DNA from: Anadara kagoshimensis
Taxonomy: Eukaryota; Mollusca; Bivalvia; Arcoida; Arcidae
NCBI GenBank assembly: GCA_021292105.1
Contig: CM037862.1
Coordinates: 7,730,765 to 7,794,764 of the forward strand
Reading direction: 5' to 3'
Length of the DNA stretch: 64,000 bases
The notes under the pieces were generated by a model. The model was not told the origin of the DNA. It saw only the letters and a list, made by a program, of their open reading frames with translations, and ran no database searches. Shown one piece after another: positions 45,941 through 58,100 of the stretch (its first letter is position 1; each line of letters starts with the position of its first letter). A program made the translations under genes and the position numbers.

Positions 45941-48900
45941 TTTGTTTATTTATATGTATGTAAAGTCAAATAGTCAAATAGCATTTTCAGAGTGATATCT
46001 GGTAAATTTATTAATGGTTTAAATTGTAAATTTAAGTTGCAATCATTTCTTTGAAGTTCAAGTAGTTCTAATATTGTTTTAATGTTTCAGGATTGAAATC
46101 ACAGAAGTCCAAATCAATGACTTCACAAGCCTTCTATGGCACTTGTCCTGATATGTGTCCAGAGAGGGAGAGATATGACAGAGAAGAGAAAAGAAGACTT
46201 CACGTGTATGAAATTATACCAGGAACTGATGTGGTAAGAGAATTTATTTTCATCCAAGATAAATTTAGCATCTATCTTTCCATATTATGTTGTATGAATA
46301 AGACACTAACCATAAGGTTTTGACAAATACAGCCAACCTTGTATAAAGACCACCCACGGGCACTAAGAAATATGGAGAATGTAGACAGGTGGTCTTTATA
46401 TAGAGGTGGTCATTATACCCGCCAAAACTAGCTTTAGAGGGGTATATGGGAATCACCATGTCTATCTGTCTGTCGGTCCATGTAAAATCATGTCCTAGCC
46501 ATATTTCATAATTGCTTTTGACAACTATCATAGAACTTCACATAATTAATCTTAATGGGCCAAAGGTTTGTCATGACTTTGAATGAAGGTCATACCAGAA
46601 AGGTCAAGGTGGTGGGAAAACATTAAATGTTTGGGGTGGGAGGATATTTTTCTCTCAAGAGACAGTTCTAGTTATTCCAGGTTTTACTGTTATGAATTTT
46701 CATCATACCATGTATAACATTTATTACTGTATAGGCTTATTAGTTGCCCCAGTTACTGAGTAGAATAAAGCACATGATTGTGGCCTCTTACGACCTAGTT
46801 TTAAATCCCAATCTTGCAGATCCTAGTGTGAGAAAGTTTGTCAGATTGCTCGCCAGAATTGACCAGCTTGTTATGAAAGTGAAAGAATCTTTTTACATAA
46901 AACATTGTTACTCCTCTACATTCTGTGAGCTTACTTTGTATTTTTGTGTTTGCATAAGCTCATCACAGATATTGTGAAAATATTTGATTTACAATATGGA
47001 CTTTCCTTAATAATGATTTATTCTATGTTTACATTCCTGTTTGTTATTGTTACAGGGTGGACAGAATCCATTAGTTGATCACACCAGAGCGGTAAAGGAG
47101 TACAGCAGAGCCTCTGCTGATCAGGTCAGTCATTCAATCTGTTTGTAGCTGAACAACAGGAAATAATTGCCGTAAATCAACTTTAATTCACAAATATTAG
47201 CTTTTGTGATTCTCTTGCCCACACCATTTTGTGACTATTAACTTTTGTGATATTGACTATAGCTGAATATTTGGTATAAATAATATCATTTTCAAAAATA
47301 TGTTTGCTTCAATTAATTTTGGCGATTATGTCTGTCTGTCCCTGTGAAATTTTGTCCGAGCCATATCCCATAATTCCTTTGGATGACTGTCATAAAACTT
47401 CACATAAATTAATCTTCATGGTCCAAAGGTGTGTCATGACCTTGAACCAAGGTTATATCGGTCTAATATATATGTTTGCTTGCATTAACTTTCGCAATTA
47501 TTTTGTCCTCATGAAACATGCCAAAGTTAATTGCCTGCGAATAAAGGTTGGTTTACAGGATGTGGTTTTTGTGTTGAAATAACATACAACAATCCACAAC
47601 TAAGAGTATTTGACCTATTTTCTTTCCACATTAAGATCTTGTGTCCTAAAACCAACATCCAAAAAGATTATGACTTCTTTTCCAAAATAAATTTCATTTT
47701 TGAAAAATCAATTTATATTTTATGTTTGTTATTGTAATCTTGATGATGTTATTTCAGGAAGAGCCACTACCTCATGAGTTACGACCTATACCTGTGTTAG
47801 AGATGACCATGGACTATTTACTAAGTGAGATAGCTGACAGAGGACAAGATGGGTCCTGGGGAGAGTGGTATGATTTTCTATGGGATAGAACCAGAGGACT
47901 TAGAAAGGTATGATTTGATCATTGGTGATTGCAGTTCATTCAGATGATATAGAAAAACTGAATGTTTTGATAAAATTATAAATCTGAGATCTCTGATGTT
48001 TTCTGTCACCTGTGTTTAGTTGTTTTTGATGAAAGAATTTCTAAGTAAGTAAGATGTTAATTATGGCCCCATTCTCCTCAAGGAGAGAGGGAAATGAGTC
48101 AAGTAAGTCATGATGTTAATTGAAAATAAATACAATCATACATACACATGTATCTACCCTTGGGATTATGACTGTACCACTGCCTATTAACACTTAAGAT
48201 TTTGAAAAAAACCCAGTAATTACACGAAATTGGGGTTGAAACCATTTTCTAGTCTGTATATAGTGAAATATTAACTGTTACCAATTCAATTTGAGCAAAG
48301 GGCAATATTTTAATACTGTCTAAAAGTGCAAGACGGGGATCCAGTGTGATACATTAACTGTTTAAATAACCCTTATTTTTCTGTTTTTAGGACATTACCC
48401 AACAACAGTTGTGTAGTAAGGAAGCTGTACAAGTATTAGAGAAATGTGTACGATTTCACATCTTCTGTGCCGAGAGACTATGTGAGGAAGATATGCATAA
48501 CTTTGATGCAAAAATAAATAATGAAAATATGACAAAATGTTTACAAACTCTTAAAGAGTTCTATGATGACTTGGAAAAGAAACAAAATATTTTTTGTGAA
48601 AATGAAGCTGAAATGAGGTCTTATATGATCTTAATGAATCTGAATGAAGGCGATATTCTGAGGTAAGAATGGCCGCTTTTGACATTTGTTATTAGTTTGA
48701 AGCATTAATTGGCAGGCTTAATAGAAATGTTCAATTTTATTTCATTTAAAAAAAATCTGTTAATGATCATCAACAGGTCTGAAAACCTCCATATAAATAA
48801 AAGTATCTTGACTGAGGTGTAAAGCACCATCACTCCAATCCACTCTATTGTGATTCAAGGAAAAGCAATGTTTCTGTCAAAGAGAAAACTGTATACATGT

Positions 48901-51900
48901 AGTTGCTTTTATTCACTCCAGATTTAATTTCGCTATATTTGCTGTTTGAATTTTTAGAGCAAAATTAAATCCAAAGTGAATATTTTCATGTAACATTCAT
49001 CAATCATAGACTAAGATAATCTGTACAGAAAATTGTTAACGCTGCCCACTGCATCACAAAATTTTATGCCCATGAATAAGTTCAAGTGTCTGAACCGCAA
49101 AATTTTTTCCCCGCAGAATTAAACAACTATACAGTACAACATCTGAACTTATAGTAATAATTATTATTTTTTTGTTTACCAGAACAATGGCATATTAACA
49201 TAATGACCTCGATCTTGAATAATGATGATACTTGCCATAAAATATTGCAATAAACTACAAAACCATAGCTTAGTCATGACAGGTTTTGAAGGTCTTTGAA
49301 GGTCAGAATAACTTAAAATAACACTTCTCCGTATTTTTTCTTGCAGAGAAACACAGGGTCTTCGTAGAGAAGTTAGAAATGCCTATTACATTAATTTTTC
49401 CTTACAAGTTTACTCAGCTTTAAACAGTAACAACTATGTCAGGTTTTTCCGACTGGTGAAAAATGGATCATTTTTACATGCCTGTATAATGCATAGATAT
49501 TTTACTCAAGTTAGAAGTAAAGCCTTGACGACACTTTTAAAGTCCTACAGAAAAGGAGACCAGGTATATTATATGCTGGCTTGATTTCTTGTAAACACCA
49601 CTTTGTCTTGCTGGATTATTTTTCCCTGTTTTAGGGTTTCAGAAATATTGTTTCCAATATGTGTAAAAATAATATTTATCTGTGGTATGTTTTGTTAAGC
49701 TCATTTTTCAGAATGCACCACTACAGTAGCTCAGTTGGTAAAGTGATTGCTTCATATGTGGGAGGTCGTGGGTTAGAACCCTGGTCTGAGTCTGATCATT
49801 TTTTAAAAAAAGGTAGTGAATGTTCTTTTGCCAAACATTCGGCATTTAAAAATGAATGTCATAAGGTCTTTTGGAAGAAACCTTAAAAACTGATGTCCAG
49901 TTTCACAGCAGACGTGGCGCGTTAACAAACCATCTCTGCACATATTGTCCTGAGTGCACTGCAAAGGTAAAACTTTTTGCCACTTTACTTATAACTGGTG
50001 ACATCTTGATAAAAGTGAAATATTCTTGACTGGGAAGTAAAACCCTATTCAACCAATCAATAATTTTTAGAACCCTTTTTTAATTTTATATAATATTGTA
50101 TTGTAGTATCCCTTAGAAGATTTGGTCAGGACGTTAGGATTTGAGAGTATTTTCGAGGCCAAAGCTTTCTGTGAGCATTACGGCCTCACTGTTAACGGGG
50201 ACTGTGTTACACTGGATAAGTCAGCATATATAGAGCCAGAGGCATCATGGACTGCATTCCGAGCTGAACAGTTGATTGAATCAAAGAGAATTATATCTGT
50301 TGGAGAGGTATGATGGCCCATTATTTTCAAACTACTGTATACAAAGAATTTCTTCAATTTTCCCCTTAACTGAGGGTACCTTGTTCCATAACTTCTATAC
50401 GAATCCTAGTCTGCTCTAATTTTGCATTGTGAAATAAATTACCACCCTTGACAACAGTGGTTAAATGCACTGTAAGTAGTCAGAAGCTTGAATTTAGACT
50501 GGATGTTTCAGGTTATGTATATTCAGGAACTTCTGTGATTCATAGCTGTATGTTTCTATGTCAACTGGTGCACATAGCAATGTTACCTAGCATTGTTGAC
50601 CAGCTGTTTGGATATTGAAAATTGTGAAATTACAAATGATAAAATATTGATGAATCTCAAAAAATTTATATGAACTGTAGCAGTCTGGATAGCTCAGTTG
50701 GTAGGGCACTCACCTGTAGCATGTGTAGTATTGGTTTAGGGTTTGGTCCCTGGTTTGATCCTGCATTTTTCCTCCTTCCTGTTACAATTATGTGTCTAAT
50801 ATGGCCCTTTGAATTCATGAACTGGCAACTGTAGGTCATATAAAGTCCACCCAAGAGATTTCCCATGTGGGACTGTGGGAAACTCAAAAGTAGTTAGATG
50901 AATGTAGCTTCTGGATAGCTCAGTTGGTAGAGCACTTGCCTGTAGTGGGAGAACCATGCTTCTTTTTCCCTTCCTGTTACACAGCTAGAACATCACAATT
51001 AAAAAGGTTGACAATCCAACTATTAATACTATTAATTTTGTCACATATATATTTAAATATTTTTATATTAATATTCACAGACTATTAATGGTGCCAGTCT
51101 ACAACCATGGCAGAGTCATGGACCGTCTACCAGCTTTGACTCTAATGGACGATTCATCGCACAGATAGATACTAATTGTAAGTTCTGTTTTCTTATAGTA
51201 AAACTAATGTTTTTAAACATTTCTGAACAAGTTTAATACATACAGTCAAATATTTAATATAGACCATCCAATTGAACTAGTATAAAGTGACCTTCATAGG
51301 CAGGTGGTGGTCCCTATACACAGGTTCAAATAACAGGAATAAAAAGCAGTTGAGATAAAATTTGACTGACCTTTAAAAGCAAGTGACTGTTATATAGAGG
51401 TGGCCTTTAAGGCAGATTTGACTACAATTGAAGTGTTGGTGAATATCCAGAACATTCAGCATAAAATGTTACGTTAACATTTTGGGGCAAGCTTTCAAAT
51501 ATGTACAAAACATTACATATACATTGTATTAACATAATAATTTCTTGATTAATTAGTTGAATGTAAGGGAACCAGTAAAGTGACCTTTATAGGCAGGTTG
51601 CTCTTAAAAAGAGGTGGCTTTTGTAACAGGTTTTACAGACTTGTCATACACTATCATCTTCATTATTGTCAGCATCCAATGTTAAGTATACAGGACAACT
51701 TTTACAAAATGATACATCTATACAGGCAAGCTATCTGACAACATTTGTCACCCTTAAATCTTTATTAAAAAAGGCCTCTAATTATAGATACATAGCATGT
51801 TTGCATGAATATAATATTACTGTGAGATTTATTTATTTATTTATTTATTTTTTATTTATTTATTTATTTATTTCCTTTCATTTATAGATGAGGTTGATCA

Positions 51901-52116
51901 GGCAGTTCCTTCAACTTCCCAACAACCAACTCAAGAACCAGTCAACCAAAAAGATGTACCCAATATCGTCAGTACTGAACCAGTTGAACAACCATTACCT
52001 GTCAAACAACAGATTAAATACACCAATGAGGTAATATATCCTCTCTCTCTCTCTCTCTCTCTCTCTTGCATTTACCTGTCAAACAGCAGATTAAATACAA
52101 CGATGAGGTAAGTCTA

Positions 52117-52151
<35 letters not shown>

Positions 52152-55100
52152 CATCTGGCAATACTTGTCAAACAACAGATTAAATATAACAATGAGGTAC
52201 ATGCAAGTCTCTCTCTCTCTCCTCTGGCATTACCTGTCAATCAGAAGATTCAATACACCAATGAGGTAAGGTCTCTCGCTCTCTCTCTCTCTCATCAATA
52301 ATCAATCTTAGTATCTTAGCATAATCTAGTTATCTACTGTTTGAATCACTGTTTGTGACAGTGAATTGTGCTTTATTTCCATAGAAAATCAAATAATCTT
52401 TATAAAGATTGATATTTTAATTTACTTGTCCCTTGTTGTATCTGGAAATCTGCATGTATTGAACCAAAATTTTGTATGTGAATCATGCATTATATAGAAT
52501 ATTAATTTGCCCATGTGAACTCGACTTGTGCACCCTTGCGCCTATTGATTTTTTCCCCCATTATTTTCCTTTCTTAAACACTTGGATATAATGAGGTTAC
52601 AGTAACACATGTTTATTAAGAAGCCTATAATGCAACTTCGTTTTATTATTATATATAGACTTATATAGAAAAGCCATCGGGTCCACTATTTGACTTCATA
52701 CTATCCATGTATTCAGTTTAAGCGTGTTTGTTATATTCATGTTTTACTGTATTATTATAATTTTGCTGCCATAAAAGTGTGAGTCATTGCTGGCTCATTG
52801 TATTTGATTATGTATAACACCTGATGTATTCTGTAACACAGACGGTGAAAGACATTGCTAAAAATTTGTTCTGGGAAGTAATTGATGATCTGGCAAAACA
52901 TATTGGTCATGAAGAGATGGATGAAGTTAATACTACACTGGACGAAAGTAATAAAATCTGTGAACAGATACTTAATGAAGTGGTCAAGGAAAATGCTAAG
53001 TAAGTAAGCTTTACTTAGTACACTTGAATCTTAAGGTGACCCCTAACTGTCTCATTTTACAGTCCAGAGAGAGAATCTTAGCAAAAAAGTGAATCCTGCA
53101 TCACCCAAGGAGAGGGAATTAGCATAGAACTGAATCTTAAGATGACCCCTAACCATTCCATTACAGTCATGATTGTATGTGGGAATTAGTATAGAACTGA
53201 ATCTAATAGACTGGTGATCCCAAAGTAGGAACTTATTTTTGTACCCTCCACTAATTATCATCTCAAAAACAAAGTTTGAAAGGGATATACCGGTACATAT
53301 GTTATGCTTTCCTTGTCAACCCTCTAAGAACTTTATTTCTCAGCAGAATTCAATAAGACTGGATGAAAGAGTTTAACATGGATATATCTCAGACGAGTTC
53401 TTGTTTTGTAAAAAAGGCAGTGGCTGTTTCTTCTATTTTGCATAATTTAAGAGTTATTGCCCTTTGTTACTTGTCATGTATTTTGTCTGGGGCATATCTC
53501 AAAACCTTTAAGAGGTATCAACAAGAAACGTCATAGATAGAACTCAATGAGGAGAAGTGCATTGCACAAGAACCATAACTCTATTATTGTCCTATGCACA
53601 ATTATATTCAAACAAACATATTTGAATTAAGAAATAGCCCTTTTACAATTGGTTTTTATTTGGGAAGCATCCATCAGTTCTACCAATTCTCTCGTTTTAT
53701 CATGAACAAATTAGACGTGTTAATGGTAACATTATTTCATGTTTATTTTTTCAGTTCAATGTCTCAAGCAGTCCACAATGAAGTAATGACCTTACGCAAA
53801 AAACAAGAACATGAACAGCTGGTTAAACAGGCATCTGTAATGTTGACTACAGAGATTATTGTAGAGGTCGTGAACCAGGAAGTGTTGAATCTCGCTACTG
53901 TAGAAGTCAGGTAAATATTGAAGCTGTTTAAACAGGCATCTGTAGTGTTGACTACAGAGAATATTGTAGAGGTCGTGAACCAGGAAGTGTTAAATCTTGT
54001 TACTGTAGAAGTCAGGTAAATATTGAAGCTGTTTAAACAGGCATCTGTAGTGTTGACTACAGAGAATATTGTAGAGGTCGTGAACCAGGAAGTGTTAAAT
54101 CTTGCAACTGTAGAAGTCAGGTAAATATTGAAGCTGGTTAAACAAGCAGCTGTATTGTTGACTATGTTGTAGAGGTCGTGAACCAGGAAGTGTTGAATCT
54201 CGCTACTGTAGAAGTCAGGTAAATATTGAAGCTGGTTAAACAGGCATCTGTAGTGTTGACTACAGAGAATATTGTAGAGGTCGTGAACCAGGAAGTGTTA
54301 AATCTTGCTACTGTAGAGGTCAAGTAAATATTGATGAACAAGCCAATTCAGTGAATTAGGATACCCTGCCAGTAGGTATTTTTTGTGATATGCATTATGT
54401 TCAAAAGGCCATAACTCCTAAGAAATCGAACAATCCAACTCGGGTAACATATTAATGTATCTCATATCAAGGTTAAGTGTATCTCATAACAGTATTGATG
54501 CTTTGCAGCAAGTTTCATAAAATAGTGCTTCATAATTTTGGAGAATTACTGCAAATTGTAGGATGGACAGATGTAACTTTGAATTTTAATATCTCCGCCT
54601 TTAAAAAAAAGACTAAAATAATAAGACTTAACTGTTCATTGGAACATGATTTTTCAGAGGGGGCTGATGGAGATGTTCCTTTAGCTATTCATGTTTTTAT
54701 TGTATATGTGATTGGGAAAACATGAATTCCAGCTTGGATTTCCCAGTTGGGGTTTGTTTGGAGGACACGTTTTAAATTGCAAACCAATTCAGTTATAAAT
54801 TGTTGTATATAATTTTAGAGAAGCCAAGGCTCAGTTAAAGAAGGAACAGATAGAAAGATGCTCATTAGAAGTGAGTACAGAACTTCTGGATTCAGTTGTC
54901 TCAGAATTTGTAGAGTCTGTAGCTGAGGATATTTATCAGAAAGATGTTGTAGAGAGACTGCAGGAATTAGCTGATATTGAAAAATCCATCCAGTTAAAGA
55001 TAGCTGGACGTTACCTTCAGTATTGGAAGAAAGAATATCTTGCCAGATGCAAGCTAAAGAGATCTATGTTGTCATTCCCTGCCACAGCATCCAGGGGCAC

Positions 55101-58100
55101 CTGCTCACAGCAGATACAGGCATTGATACCATGGAGAAAAGAGGAGGGTGTTGTGAATGGTGGATTCTATGTAAATGAAAGAGCTCAAATAAATGTTGAA
55201 TCTCCAGTTACGATGTTAGAAAGATGGCAAGCGACAGAAAAGGCTTTGACAGCCCATGATTTATACAGAAAAATTTGTCACAGAAAAGCATGGCAGCCAC
55301 TTGACATTGGATCTCTAGTGGGAAAGAAATTAGTACAAGGCAATCATTATACTCACAGACTTAGAGGTAACTTAAATATAAATATATCTCTTCTTTGATT
55401 TGTTTGGATAGCTCTTGCAGCATTCCAAAAAGATTACTAGAAATAGAAAAAAAATCTCCTCTTTGTAACATGAAATATTATAACATGGAACTTTGGGATA
55501 TCGAATGATACCCGGCACTTACCAAAACTTAAATTTCTTTAAATGTAGAAATATATGATGAAAACAAAAAGTAAAAAGATGTGATATGCAGTTACTTTTT
55601 ATCTCATCCAAAGTAGAGGAACACACAGTGTTTATTCTAAATGAGGTTTAAGTTCTAACAAGTCAAAATGTCAGTTTCAATGTCATGTCTTATTCTGGCA
55701 ATGCAAAAAGGAGATAGTGTACTTGAAAAATATACAATATCTTTCCTTGCAGATATGGTTACTGATAAACATGGGCCTGTTCAGCTGAGTTTATGCATAT
55801 TATAAGATACATGGTTTGTAAGTGTCTGGACACTGTTTAATTCCCTTGTATATTTTTTTCAGCAGTACACAAAAAGGAGACATTATACTGGAAGAATGTA
55901 CTGTCTCTTCCTCCACCAGGTATGGTTACAGATAAACACAGGTGTCACACAGTTACTTCACTAAATAAGTGGATCAAGACAAAATTATCTAAGGGCAAAG
56001 CACCTGACAAATTAAAGGTATGTTTAGATGCTATTTTAAGATTAACTGTACAAATTAATGCCCATCCCTGCACGATCATATAGCAAGTGACATACTTGTT
56101 TACCCTTATGATTTTGGCGTAAGTTGTACGATTTTATATTAAAACTACGACCTTATGATTGCCAGTTAAAAATTAAGACTAAAAGAGAAAATCCAGTAAT
56201 TTTCTGAATTTTGTTGGAGTTGAAACTGTTTTCTAGCTGTAAATATAGTAAAATGCCAACTTCCTTTAATTCAATTTGAGCAAAGGGCAATTTATAAGAC
56301 GGGGATACAGTGTTGTACATTTGTTTGAAAATGGCTTCTTAACCCCATTATCTGCCAATCAAGATCTGTAGCAGTCAGTTAAAATTAGGAAAGAAACAAT
56401 GAGATCAAAAATTGAAACTCGAGTATTATACAGCATATCCATATTTTGTCAAGTCAAATAACCGAATCCTTGCGACTGATTTTGTAAAACTTATGATAAA
56501 AATTTACTCAAACTTACTTCTTGTCTCAAGAAAGGGTAGGCAAGTATGAGGTGATGATAATTGTAAAACAGAGTATTAAACACTAGTGTTCAGAAACTAC
56601 TTTATGTTAATCAAAGCTATTTTCTTTATCAGGGAGATTTATTGAGTTTATACAACACTGACATATACGACAAGGGCAGACAACTAGATATTAACCTCGC
56701 TGTATGTGTACGAGCTGTGGAAGGCATTCTAGGGACAGACGATAATGAATACCTTGACGACTTCCTGTCGTTACTTGGGACAACTGGTATCATATTGGTG
56801 CTGCCACCTGTTGGTTCATTAAATGAAGCAAAGGTAACAGTTTTTACAGCACAACAATGTGGAAAAGTACAATTAACATTTCTGATCTTAGCATATATTT
56901 TAGTTATGTAGATTAGACTTTGAAATGGTCACTTTTATACCATCAATAATGGAAAACAGAATAATTGCAGTACACTAAGATAAAGAGAGGTATAGTAGTG
57001 TATGTACCGGTAGGTTAGATTTAAAAGGTATAACAATACACATACTTGTTTAAAAAAAAAATTGAAATCTAATTTGATATGTAAAAAAATTAAAGTATTC
57101 TAGCCTTAGGCTGCAACACTGGTTTTGGAAAATTTTCACCTTCTCCCTGTATATACCACTGTCTTAGGCCAGTTGGTAGAGTGCTTGCTTTGTATGTTGG
57201 AAGTTGTGGTTCGAATCCTGGACAAGACTTGAAAAAAGATAGTACTTTTCTTTCACCAAGCTCTCAGCATAAATGAAAGTCACAGGGTCTTTTGAAAGAG
57301 ACATTAAAAATTCATTTGGGTGCCACAGTAGAGATGATGCACTAAAAACCCCTCCCTACACGTTGCCCCAAGCGCTCTGCAAAGGTCAACATTTTTGTCA
57401 CTTCACCTAAAGCTAGTATGTCCTGTTAAAAATGGAATTATTTGGACTGTGACGTCCCCAGCTATAGGTGAAGTGGCAGAAAAACCTTTGCAGTATGCCC
57501 GGGGAATGTGCAGGCCTTAATTCCGAGTACTTGGCGAAAAAACAGTCACTACCTATTTTCAAATCTTGGTCAGACCTTGGGGATTTGAACCATTGACCAC
57601 CCACATGTGAAGTTAGCACTCTACCAACTGAGCTGCAGTAGTTATGTTTTACCAGTTTATACTCAAAATTTTCTTGTGAAGTTATCATTTTTATTAAATA
57701 TTGAATCAAATTCAGTTTGAATAAATGAGTAAAATGATTAGCTTACTCTAGGGATACTGTGTCGATATTTGTAGTGAACAGGGATGAAGATAAGCAAGGG
57801 CCCAGTATCCCATGACTACTTAAAATCTGTCTGGGCCCCTTAATATTTACACATTTTACCGAAGTCAGATGGGCCCCTAACTCAAAATAGTTAAGATTCA
57901 TCTTCATAAAAGCTGTGTACATGTTTTAGCTGGTAACATATGATATGGTACATGGATGATTCCTGATGGTAATTTTAGTCAGTCCTTTAAAAGTACAATA
58001 AAACATTACATATACAATATATTTATATTCATTGTAGAGATATTGGGGTGAGGCTAGAGAGAGACTGGATAGTATATTTACTTGTAAACCAGCCTGTCCA

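Noticed and set aside
53818-54330. Regularly spaced direct repeats that could suggest a CRISPR array
   Set aside because: The units are contiguous copies of exon plus intron sequence without unique spacers, in a eukaryotic gene.
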